Notes under the pieces: generated by a model
What the model saw: the letters and a program-made list of their open reading frames with translations, nothing else
Told to the model about the DNA's origin: nothing
The model's database searches: none
Origin: Procambarus clarkii
Taxonomy: Eukaryota > Arthropoda > Malacostraca > Decapoda > Cambaridae
Reading direction: 5' to 3'
Length of the DNA: 64,000 nt
Assembly (NCBI RefSeq): GCF_040958095.1
Contig: NC_091158.1
Coordinates: 40,533,002 to 40,597,001, forward strand
Position numbers and translations under genes: made by a program
Shown here: piece after piece, positions 35,860 to 47,800 of the stretch
Numbering within the stretch: the first letter of the stretch is position 1
How the letters are laid out: every line of letters starts with the position of its first letter

Positions 35860-38800
35860 GTGGGTGTCTGCTGGCGGGTGTAGCGTGTCTGATGGCGGGT
35901 GTAGCGTGTCTGCTAGTGGGTGTAGCGTGTCTGCTGGCGGGTGTAGCCAGTCTGCTGGCAGGTGTAGCGTGTCTGCTGGCAGGTGAAGCGTGTCTGCTGG
36001 CAGATGTAGCTTGTCTGCTGGCAGGTGTAGCGTGCCTGCTGGCGGATGTAGCGTGCCTACTGGTGGCTGTAGCATGTCTGCTGGCGAGTGTAGCATGTCA
36101 GCTGGCTAGTGCAGCGTGTCTGCTGGAGGGTGTTGCGTGTCTGCTGGCGGGTGTAGCGTGTCTGCTGGCAGGTGTACCGTGTCTGCTGACAGTTGTAGCG
36201 TGTCTGCAGGCTGGTGTAGCATGTCTGTTGGCGGGTGTAACGTGTCTGCTGGCGGGTGTAGAGTGTCTGTTGGTGGGTGTAGCTTGTCTGTTGGCGGATG
36301 TAGCGTGTCTGCTGGTGGGTGTAGCGTGTCTGATGGCAGGTGTAGAGTGTCTGCTGGCGGGTGTAGCGTGTCTGCTGGCGAGTGTAGCGTGTCTGCTGGC
36401 AGGTGTAGCCTGTGTGCTGGCTGGTGTAGCGTGTCTGCTGGCGGGTGTAGCCATTCTGCTGGCAGGTGTAGCGTGTCTGCTGGCTGGTGTAGCGTGTATG
36501 CTGGCGGGTGTAGCCAGTCTGCTGGCAGGTGTAGCGTATCTGCTGGCGGGTATAGCGTGTCTGCGGGCGGGTGTAGCGTGTCTGCTGGCGAGTGTAGTGT
36601 GTCTGCTGGTGGGTGTAGCCTGTATGATGGCAGGTGTCGCGTGCATAATGGCGGGTGTGGCGTGTCTGCTGGTGGGTGTAGCGTGTCTGCTGGCGAATTT
36701 ATCCTGTCTGCTGGCAGGTGTAGCGTGTCTGCTAGCGAGTGTAGCCTGTCTGCTAGCGGGTGTAGCGTGTATGCTGGTGGGTGTAGCCAGTCTGCAGGCA
36801 GGAGTATCGTGTCTGCTGGCAGGTGTAGTGTGTCTGATGGCAAGTGTAGCGTGTCTGTTGGCGGGTGTAGCGTGAACTGCTGGCGGGTGTAGCGTGTCTG
36901 TTGGTGGGTATAGCGTGTCTGCTGGCGGGTGTAGCGTGTCTGCTGGCGTTTGTAGCGTGTCTGATAGCGGTGTAGCGTGTCTGTTGGTGGGTGTAGCGTG
37001 TCTGATGGCGGGTGTAGCGTGTCTGCTGTCGGGAGTAAAGTGTCTGCTGGCGAGAGTAGCGTGTCTGCTGGCGGGAGTCACCTGTATGTTGGCAGGTGAA
37101 GCGTGTCTGCTGGCGGGTGTAGCTATTCTGCTGGCAGGTGAAGCGTGTCTGCTTGCGGGTGCAGCGTGTCTGCTGGCGGGTTTAGCGTGTCTTCTGGCGG
37201 GTGTAGTTTGTCTGCTGGTAGGTGTAGCGTGTCTGCTGGCTGGTGTAGCCAATCTGCTGGCAGGTGTAGCGTGTCTGCTGGCAGGTGTAGCATGCCTGCT
37301 GGCGGGTGATAGCGTGTCTGGTGGCGGGTGTAGCGTGTCTGTTGGTGGGTGTAGCGTGTCTGCTGGCAGGTGTAGCGTGTCTGCTGGCGTGTATAGCGTG
37401 TCTGCTGGCGGGTGTTGCGTGTCTGCTGGCTGGTGTAGCGAGTCTGCTAGCGGGTGTAGCGAGTCTGCTGGCGGGTGTAGCGTGTTTCCTATCGGGTGTG
37501 GCGTGTCGGCTAGCGGGTGTAAAGTGTCTGCTGGCGTGTGTAGAGTGTCTAATAACGGGTGTAGCGTGTCTGCTGGCGGGTATAACGTGTCTGCTAGCGA
37601 GTGTAGGGTGTCTGCTCGCGGGCATAACCTCTATGCTGGTTGGTGTAGCGTGTCTGCTGGCGGGTGTATCAAGTCTGCTGGCGGGTGTAGCGTGTCTGCT
37701 GGCGGGTGTAACGTGTCTGCTTGCGGGTGTCGCGTGTCTGCTGGCGGGTGTAGCCTGTTTGCTGGCAGGTGTAGCTTGTCTGCTGACGGGTGTAGCCTGT
37801 CTGCTGGCGGGTGTAGCCTCTCTGCTGGCAGGTGTAGCGTGTCTGCTGGCTGGTGTAGCGTTTTGTTTTGCGGGTGTAGCGTGTCTGCTGGCGGGTGTAG
37901 CGTGTCTACTGGCGGGTGTAGCCAGTCTGCGTTTGGGGGGTAGCGTGTCTGCAGGCGGGTTTAGGGTGTCTGCTAGCGGGTGTCGCGTGTTTGCCTGCAG
38001 GTGTAGCCTGTCTGCTAGCAGGGGTAGCGTGTCTGCTGGCGGGTGTAGCCTGTCTGCTGGCATGTGTAGTTTGTCTGCTGGCGGGTGTAGCGTGTATGCT
38101 GGCGGGTGTAGCGTGTCTGCTGGCGAGTGTCGCATAACTGTTGGCGGGTGTAGCCTGTCTACTGGCAGGTGTAGCGTGTCTGCTGCATATGGTTGGTGTA
38201 GCCTGTCTCCTGGCGGGTGTAGCGTGTCTGCTGGTGGTTGTAGCGTGTCTGCTGGCATGTGTAGCGTGTCTGCTGGCGGGTGTAGCGTATCTGCTAGCGG
38301 GTGTAGCGTGTCTGCTGGTGGTTGTAGCGTGTCTGCTGGCATGTGTAGCGTGTCTGCTGGCGGGTGTAGCGTATCTGCTAGCGGGTGTAGCGTGTCTGCT
38401 GGCGGGTGTAGCGAGTTTCCTGCCGGGTATAGCCTGTCACTTGTCAGGTTGAGCGTGTTTGCTGGCAGGTGTAGCTTGTTTGCTGGTGGGTGTAGCGTGC
38501 CTGCTGGCGGGTGTAGCGTGTCTGCGGGCGAGTGTAGCGTGTCTGCTCGCGGGTGTAGCGTGTTTGCTGGCGGGTGTTGCGTGTCTGTAGGTGGGTGTAG
38601 CGTGTCTGCTGGCGGGTGTAGCGTGTCTGCTGGCGTGTGTTGCTTGTCTGATAGCGGGTGTAGCGTGTGTGCTGGCGGGTGTAGCGTGTCTGCTGGCGTT
38701 TGTAGCGTGTCTGCTGGCGGGTGTAACGTGTCTTCTGGCGGGTGTAGCGTGTCTGATTGCGGGAGTAGCGTGTCTGCTGGCGGGTGATAGCGTGTCTGGT

Positions 38801-41800
38801 GGCGGGTGTAGCGTGTCTGTTGGTGGGTGTAGCGTGTCTGCTGGCAGGTGTAGCGTGTCTGCTGGCGTGTATAGCGTGTCTGCTGGCGGGTGTTGCGTGT
38901 CTGCTGGCTGGTGTAGCGAGACTGCTAGCGGGTGTAGCGAGTCTGCTGGCGGGTGTAGCGTGTTTCCTATCGGGTGTGGCGTGTCGGCTAGCGGGTGTAG
39001 AGTGTCTGCTGGCGTGTGTAGAGTGTCTAATAACAGGTGTAGCGTGTCTGCTGGCGGGTATAACGTGTCTGCTAGCGAGTGTAGCGTGTCTGCTCGCGGG
39101 CATAACCTCTATGCTAGTTGGTGTAGCGTGTCTGCTGGCGGGTGTATCAAGTCTGCTGGCGGGTGTAGCGTGTCTGCTGGCGGGTGTAACGTGTCTGCTT
39201 GCGGGTGTCGCGTGTCTGCTGGCGGGTGTAGCCTGTTTGCTGGCAGGTGTAGCTTGTCTGCTGACGGGTGTAGCCTGTCTGCTGGCGGGTGTAGCCTCTC
39301 TGCTGGCAGGTGTAGCGTGTCTGCTGGCTGGTGTAGCGTTTTGTTTTGCGGGTGTAGCGTGTCTGCTGGCGGGTGTAGCGTGTCGGTTGGCAGGTGTAGC
39401 GTGTCTACTGGCGGGTGTAGCCAGTCTGCGTTTGGGGGGTAGCGTGTCTGCAGGCGGGTTTAGGGTGTCTGCTGGCGGGTGTCGCGTGTTTGCCTGCAGG
39501 TGTAGCCTGTCTGCTAGCAGGGGTAGCGTGTCTGCTGGCGGGTGTAGCCTGTCTGCTGGCATGTGTAGTTTGTCTGCTGGCGGGTGTAGCGTGTATGCTG
39601 GCGGGTGTAGCGTGTCTGCTGGCGAGTGTCGCATAACTGTTGGCGGGTGTAGCCTGTCTACTGGCAGGTGTAGCGTGTCTGCTGCATATGGTTGGTGTAG
39701 CCTGTCTCCTGGCGGGTGTAGCGTGTCTGCTGGTGGTTGTAGCGTGTCTGCTGGCATGTGTAGCGTGTCTGCTGGCGGGTGTAGCGTATCTGCTAGCGGG
39801 TGTAGCGTGTCTGCTGGCGGGTGTAGCGAGTTTCCTGCCGGGTATAGCCTGTCACTTGTCAGGTTGAGCGTGTTTGCTGGCAGGTGTAGCTTGTTTGCTG
39901 GTGGGTGTAGCGTGCCTGCTGGCGGGTGTAGCGTGTCTGCGGGCGAGTGTAGCGTGTCTGCTGGCGGGTGTAGCGTGTTTGCTGGCGGGTGTTGCGTGTC
40001 TGTAGGTGGGTGTAGCGTGTCTGCTGGCGGGTGTAGCGTGTCTGCTGGCGTGTTTTGCTTGTCTGATAGCGGGTGTAGCGTGTGTGCTGGCGGGTGTAGC
40101 GTGTCTGCTGGCGTTTGTAGCGTGTCTGCTGGCGGGTGTAACGTGTCTTCTGGCGGGTGTAGCGTGTCTGATTGCGGGAGTAGCGTGTCTGCTGGCGGGT
40201 GTAGCGTGTCTGCTGGCGAGTGTAGTGTGTCTGCTGCAGGTGCAGCGTGTCTGCTGGAGAGTGTAGATTTTCTGCTTGCGGGTGTAACCTAGATGCTGGT
40301 TGGTGTAGCGTGTCTGCTGGCGGGTGTAGCTAGTTTGCTGGGGGGTATAGCGTGTCTGCTGGCGGGTGTCTCCTGTCCGCTGGAGGGTGTAGCCTGTCTG
40401 CTGGCAGGTGTAGCGCGTGTCTGCTTGCACGTGTAGGGTGCCTGCTGGCGGGTGTAGCGTGTCTGCTGGCAGATGTAGCGAGTCTGCTGGCGAGTGTAGC
40501 GTGTCTACTGGCGAATGAAGCATTTCTGCTGGCAGGTGTAGCGTGTCTGCTGGCGGGTGTAGTGTGTCTGCTGGCGGGTGTAGCGTGTCTGCCAGCGTGT
40601 ACAGCGTGTCTGCTGGCGGGTGTTGCGTGTCTGCTGGCAGGTGTAGCGTGTCTGCTGGCAGGTGTAGCGTGTCTGCTGGCAGGTGTAGCGTGTCTGCTGG
40701 CGGGTGTAGCGTGTCTGCTGGCGGGTGTTGCGTGTCTTCTGGCTGGTGTAGCGAGTCTGCTAGCAGGTGTAGCGAGTCTGCTGGCGGGTGAAGCGTGTCT
40801 CCTATCAGGTGTAGCGTTTCGGCTAGCGGGTGTAGAGTGTCTGCTGGCGTGTGTAGCGTGTCTAATAACGGGTGTAGCGTGTCTGCTGGCGGGTATAATG
40901 TGTCTGCTAGCGAGTGTAGCGTGGCTGCTCGCAAGTGTAACCTCTATCCTGGTTGGTGTAGCGTGTCTGCTGGCGGGTGTATCAAGTCTGCTGGCGGGTA
41001 TAGCGTGTCTGCTGGCGGGTGTAACGTGTCTGCTTGCGGGAGTCACGTGTCTGCTGGCGGGTGTAGCCTGTCTGCTGGCAGGTGTAGCTTTTCTGCTGGC
41101 GGGTGTAGCCTGTCTGCTGGCGGGAGTAGCCTCTTTGCTGGCAGGTGTCGCGTGTCTGCTGGCTGGTGTAGCGTTTTGTTTTGCGGGTGTAGCGTGTCTG
41201 CTGGCGGGTGTAGCGTGTTTGCTGGCGGGTGTTGCGTGTCTGTAGGTGGGTGTAGCGTGTCTGCTGGCGGGTGTAGCGTGTCTGCTGGCTTGTGTTGCTT
41301 GTCTGATAGCGGGCGTAGCGTGTGTGCTGGCGGGTGTAGCGTGTCTGCTGGCGGGTGTAGCGTGTCTGCTGGCGGGTGTAGCGTGTCTGCTGGCGAGTGT
41401 AGCGTGTCTGCTGCAGGTGCAGCGTGTCTGCTGGAGAGTGTAGATTTTCTGCTTGCGAGTGTAACCTGTATGCTGGTTGGTGTAGTGTGTCTGCTGGCGG
41501 GTGTAGCTAGTTTCCTGGCGGGTATAGCGTGTCTGCTGGCGGGTGTCTCCTGTCCACTGGAGGGTGTAGCCTGTCTGCTGGCAGGTGTAGCGCGTGTCTG
41601 CTAGCAGGTGTGGCGCGTGTCTGCTTGCAGGTGTAGGGTGCCTGCTGGCGGGTGTAGCGTGTCTGCTATCAGATGTAGCGAGTCTGCTGGCGAGTGTAGC
41701 GTGTCTACTGGCGAATGTAGCATTTCTGCTGGCAGGTGTAGCGTGTTTTCTGGCAGGTGTAGCGTGTCTGCTGGCGGGTGTAGCGTGTCTGCCGGCGTGT

Positions 41801-44800
41801 ACAGCGTGTCTGCTGGCGGGTGTTGAGTGTCTGCTGGCAGGTGTGTCGTGTCTACTGGCTAGAGTAGCGTGTCTGCTGTCGGGAGTCACCTGTATGCTGG
41901 CAGGTGAAGCGTGTCTGCTGGCGGGTGTAGCTATTCTGCTGGCAGGTGTAGCGTGTCTGCTTGCGGGTGCAGCGTGTCTGCTGGCGGGTCTAGCGTGTCT
42001 GCTGGCGTGTGTAGCGTGTCTGTTGGCGGGTGTAGCCTGTATGCTGGTTGGTGTAGCGGGTCTGCTGGCGAGTGTAGCGTGTCTGCAGGCAGGTGTCGCG
42101 TGTCTTCTGGCGGGTAATTTATCTGCTGGCGGGTGTAGCGTGTCTGCTGGCGAGTGTAGCGTGTCTGCTGGCGAGTGTAGCGTGTCTGCTCGCGGGAGTA
42201 ACCTCTATGCTGGATGGTGTAGCTTGTCTGCTGGTGGGTGTAGCGTGTATGGTGGCAGGTGTAGCGTGTCTGATGGCGGGAGTCACCTGTATGCTGGCAG
42301 TTGAAGCGTGTCTGCTGGCTGGTGTAGCTATTATGCTGGCAGGTGTAGCGTGTCTGCTTGCGGGTGCAGCGTGTCTGCTGGCGGGTTTAGCTTGTCTGCT
42401 GGCGAGTGTAGCGTGTCTGTTGGCGGGTGTAGCCTGTATGCTGGTTAGTGTAGCGTGTCTGCTGGCGGGTGTAGCGTGTCTGCAGGCAGGTGTCGCGTGT
42501 CTTCTGGCGGGTGTAGTTTGTCTGCTGGCAGGTGTAGCGTGTCTGCTAGCGGGTGTAGCCAATCTGCTGGCAGGTGTAGCGTGTCTGCTGGCAGGTGTAG
42601 CGTTCCTGCTGGCGGGTGATAGCGTGTCTGGTGGCGGGTGTTGCGTGTCTGCTGGCGAGTGTAGCGTGTCTGCTGGCGGGTGTAGCGTGTCTGCTGGTGG
42701 TTGTAGCGTGTCTGCTGGCGGGTGTAGCGTGTCTGCTGGCAGATGTAGCGAGTCTGCTGGCGAGTGGAGCGTGTCTACTGGCGAATGAAGCATTTCTGCT
42801 GGCAGGTGTTGCTTGTCTGCTGGCTGGTGTAGCGAGTCTGCTAGCAGGTGTAGCGAGTCTGCTGGCAGGAGTAGCGTGTCTGCTGGCGGGTGTAGCGTGT
42901 CTGCTGGCAGGTGTAGTGTGTCTGCTGGCAGGTGTAGCGTGTCTGCTGGCGGGTGTAGCGTGTCTGCTGGCGTGTATAGCGTGTCTGCTGGCGGGTGTTG
43001 CGTGTCTGCTGGCTGGTGTAGCGAGTTTACTAGCAGGTGTAGCGAGTCTGCTGGCGGGTGTAGCGTGTCTCCTATCAGGTGTAGCGTGTCGGCTAGCGGG
43101 TGTAGAGTGTCTGCTGGTGTGTGTAGCTTGTCTAATAACGGGTGTAGCGTGTCTGCTGGCGGGTATAACGTGTCTGCTAGCGAGTGTAGCGTGTCTGCTC
43201 GCAAGTGTAACCTCTATCCTGGTTGGTGTAGCGTGTCTGCTGGCGGGTGTATCAAGTCTGCTGGCGGGTATAGCGTGTCTGCTGGCGGGTGTAACGTGTC
43301 TGCTTGCGGGTGTCACGTGTCTGCTGGCGGGTGTAGCCTGTCTGCTGGCAGGTGTAGCTTGTCTGCTGGCGGGTGTAGCCTGTCTGCTGGCGGGTGTAGC
43401 CTCTCTGCTGGCAGGTGTCGCGTGTCTGCTGGCTGGTGTAGCGTTTTGTTTTGCGGGTGTAGCGTGTCTGCTGGCGGGTGTAGCGTGTCGGTTGGCAGGT
43501 GTAGCGTGTCTACTGGCGGGTGTAACCAGTCTGCTTTTGGGGGGTAGCGTGTCTGCAGGCGGGTTTAGAGTGTCTGCTGGCGGGTGTCGCGTGTTTGCTG
43601 GCGGGTGTAGCCTGTCTGCTAGCAGGGGTAGCGTGTCTTCTGGCGGGTGTAGCCTGTCTGCTGGCATGTGTAGTTTGTCTGCTGGCGGGTGTAGCGTGTA
43701 TGCTGGCGGGTGTAGCGTGTCTGCTGGCGAGTGTCGCATAACTTTTGGCGGGTGTAGCCTGTCTACTGGCAGGTGTAGCGTGTCTGCTGGTTGGTGTAGC
43801 GTATCTGCTGGCGGGTGTAGCGTGTCTGCTGGCGGTTGTAGCGTGTCTGCTGGCATGTGTAGCGTGTCTGCTGGTGGGTGTAGCGAGTCTCCTGGCGGGT
43901 ATAGCCTATTACTTGTCAGGTTTAGCGTGTTTGCTGGCAGGTGTAGCTTGTTTGCTGGCGGGTGTTGCGTGTCTGTAGGTGGGTGTAGCGTGTCTGCTGG
44001 CGGGTATAGCGTGTCTGCTGGCGGGTGTCTCCTGTCCGCTGGAGGGTGTAACCTGTCTGCTGGCAGGTGTAGCGCGTGTCTGCTAGCAGGTGTAGCGCGT
44101 GTCTGCTTGCAGGTGTAGGGTGCCTGCTGGCGGGTGTAGCATTTCTGCTGGCAGGTGTAGCGTGTCTGCTGGCGGGTGTAGCATGTCTGCTGGCGGGTGT
44201 AACGTGTCTGCCGGCGTGTACAGCGTGTCTGCTGGCGGGTGTTGCGTGTCTGCTGGCAGGTGTAGCGTGTCTGCTGGCGGGTGTAGCGTGTCTGCTGGCG
44301 GGTGTAGCGTGTCTGCTGGCGTGTATAGCGTGTCTGCTGGTGGGTGTTGCGTGTCTGCTGGCTGGTGTAGCGAGCCTGCTGGCAGGTGTAGCGTGTCTCC
44401 TATCGGATGTAGCGTGTCGGCTAGCGGGTGTAGAGTGTCTGCTGGCGTGTGTAGCGTGTCTAATAACGGGTGTATCGTGTCTGCTGGCGGGTATAACGTG
44501 TCTGCTAGCGAGTGTAGCATGTCTGCTCGCGGGTGTAACGTGTCTGCTTGCGGGTGTCGCGTGTCTGCTGGCGGGTGTAGCCTGTCTGCTCGCAGGTGTA
44601 GCTTGTTTGCTGGCGGGTGTAGCCTGTCTGCTGGCGGGTGTAGCCTCTCTGCTGGCAGGTGTAGCGTGTCTGCTGGCTGGTGTAGCGTTTTGTTTTGCGG
44701 GTGTAGCGTGTCTGCTGGCGGGTGTAGGGTGTTTGCTGGCGGGTGTTGCGTGTCTATAGGTAGGTGTAGCGTGTCTGCTGGCGGGTGTAGCGTGTCTGCT

Positions 44801-47800
44801 GGCGTGTGTTGCTTGTCTGATAGCGAGTGTAGCGTGTGTGCAGGCGGGTGTAGCGTGTCTGCTGGCGTTTGTAGTGTGTCTGCTGGCGGGTGTAACGTGT
44901 CTTCTGGTGGGTGTAGCGTGTCTGATTGCGGGTGTAGCGTGTCTGCTGGCGGGTGTAGCGTGTCGGCTGGCGAGTGTAGCGTATCTGCTGCAGGTGCAGC
45001 GTGTCTGCTGGAGAGTGTAGATTTTCTGCTTGCGGGTGTAACCTGTATGCTGGTTGGTGTAGCGTGTCTGCAGGCGGGTGTGGCTAGTTTGCTGGCGGGT
45101 ATAGCGTGTCTGCTGGCGGGTGTCTCCTGTTTGCTGGAGGGTGTAGCCTGTCTGCTGGCAGGTGTAGCGCGTGTCTGCTAGCAGGTGTAGCGCGCGTCTG
45201 CTTGCAGGTGTAGGGTGCCTGCTGGCGGGTGTAGCGTGTCTACTGGCGAATGTAGCATTTCTGCAGGCAGGTGTAGCGTGTCTGCTGGCGGGTGTAGCGT
45301 GTCTGCTGGCGGGTGTAGCGTGTCTGCCGGCGTGTGTAGCGTGTCTGTTGGCGGGTGTAGCCTGTATGCTGGTTGGTGTAGCGTGTCTGCTGGCGAGTGT
45401 AGCGTGTCTGCAGGCAGGTGTCGCGTGTCTTCTGGCGGGTAATTTATCTGCTGGCGGGTGTAGCGTGTCTGCTGGCGAGTGTAGCGTGTCTGCTGGCGAG
45501 TGTAGCGTGTCTGCTCGCGGGAGTAACCTCTATGCTGGATGGTGTAGCTTGTCTGCTGGTGGGTGTAGCGTGTATGGTGGCAGGTGTAGCGTGTCTGATG
45601 GCGGGAGTCACCTGTATGCTGGCAGTTGAAGCGTGTCTGCTGGCTGGTGTAGCTATTATGCTGGCAGGTGTAGCGTGTCTGCTTGCGGGTGCAGCGTGTC
45701 TGCTGGCGGGTTTAGCTTGTCTGCTGGCGAGTGTAGCGTGTCTGCTGGCGGGTGTAGCGTGTCTGCAGGCAGGTGTCGCGTGTCTTCTGGCGGGTGTAGT
45801 TTGTCTGCTGGCAGGTGTAGCGTGTCTGCTAGCAGGTGTAGCCAATCTGCTGGCAGGTGTAGCGTGTCTGCTGGCAGGTGTAGCGTTCCTGCTGGCGGGT
45901 GATAGCGTGTCTGGTGGCGGGTGTTGCGTGTCTGCTGGCGAGTGTAGCGTGTCTGCTGGAGGGTGTAGCGTGTCTGCTGGTGGTTGTAGCGTGTCTGCTG
46001 GCGGGTGTAGCGTGTCTGCTGGCAGATGTAGGGAGTCTGCTGGCGAGTGGAGCGTGTCTACTGGCGAATGAAGCATTTCTGCTGGCAGGTGTTGCGTGTC
46101 TGCTGGCTGGTGTAGCGAGTCTGCTAGCAGGTGTAGCGAGTCTGCTGGGAAGAGTAGCGTGTCTGCTGGCGGGTGTAGCGTGTCTGCTGGCAGGTGTAGT
46201 GTGTCTGCTGGCAGGTGTAGCGTGTCTGCTGGCGGGTGTAGCGTGTCTGCTGGCGTGTATAGCGTGTCTGCTGGCGGGTGTTGCGTGTCTGCTGGCTGGT
46301 GTAGCGAGTCTACTAGCAGGTGTAGCGAGTCTGCTGGCGGGTGTAGCGTGTCTCCTATCAGGTGTAGCGTGTCGGCTAGCGGGTGTAGAGTGTCTGCTGG
46401 TGTGTGTAGCGTGTCTAATAACGGGTGTAGCGTGTCTGCTGGCGGGTATAACGTGTCTGCTAGCGAGTGTAGCGTGTCTGCTCGCAAGTGTAACCTCTAT
46501 CCTGGTTGGTGTAGCGTGTCTGCTGGCGGGTGTATCAAGTCTGCTGGCGGGTATAGCGTGTCTGCTGGCGGGTGTAACGTGTCTGCTTGCGGGTGTCACG
46601 TGTCTGCTGGCGGGTGTAGCCTGTCTGCTGGCAGGTGTAGCTTGTCTGCTGGCGGGTGTAGCCTGTCTGCTGGCGGGTGTAGCCTCTCTGCTGGCAGGTG
46701 TCGCGTGTCTGCTGGCTGGTGTAGCGTTTTGTTTTGCGGGTGTAGCGTGTCTGCTGGCGGGTGTAGCGTGTCGGTTGGCAGGTGTAGCGTGTCTACTGGC
46801 GGGTGTAACCAGTCTGCTTTTGGGGGGTAGCGTGTCTGCAGGCGGGTTTAGAGTGTCTGCTGGCGGGTGTCGCGTGTTTGCTGGCGGGTGTAGCCTGTCT
46901 GCTAGCAGGGGTAGCGTGTCTCCTGGCGGGTGTAGCCTGTCTGCTGGCATGTGTAGTTTGTCTGCTGGCGGGTGTAGCGTGTATGCTGGCGGGTGTAGCG
47001 TGTCTGCTGGCGAGTGTCGCATAACTTTTGGCGGGTGTAGCCTGTCTACTGGCAGGTGTAGCGTGTCTGCTGGTTGGTGTAGCGTATCTGCTGGCGGGTG
47101 TAGCGTGTCTGCTGGCGGTTGTAGCGTGTCTGCTGGCATGTGTAGCGTGTCTGCTGGTGGGTGTAGCGAGTCTCCTGGCGGGTATAGCCTATTACTTGTC
47201 AGGTTTAGCGTGTTTGCTGGCAGGTGTAGCTTGTTTGCTGACGGGTGTTGCGTGTCTGTAGGTGGGTGTAGCGTGTCTGCTGGCGGGTATAGCGTGTCTG
47301 CTGCCGGGTGTCTCCTGTCCGCTGGAGGGTGTAACCTGTCTGCTGGCAGGTGTAGCGCGTGTCTGCTAGCAGCTGTAGCGCGTGTCTGCTTGCAGGTGTA
47401 GGGTGCCTGCTGGCGGGTGTAGCGTGTCTACTGGCGAATGTAGCATTTCTGCTGGCAGGTGTAGCGTGTCTGCTGGCGGGTGTAGCATGTCTGCTGGCGG
47501 GTGTAGCGTGTCTGCCGGCGTGTACAGCGTGTCTGCTGGCGGGTGTTGCGTGTCTGCTGGCAGGTGTAGCGTGTCTGCTGGCGGGTGTAGCGTGTCTGCT
47601 GGCGGGTGTAGCGTGTCTGCTGGCGTGTATAGCGTGTCTGCTGGTGGGTGTTGCGTGTCTGCTGGCTGGTGTAGCGAGTCTGCTGGCAGGTGTAGCGTGT
47701 CTCCTATCGGATGTAGCGTGTCGGCTAGCGGGTGTAGAGTGTCTGCTGGTGTGTGTAGCGTGTCTAATAACGGGTGTAGCGTGTCTGCTGGCGGGTATAA

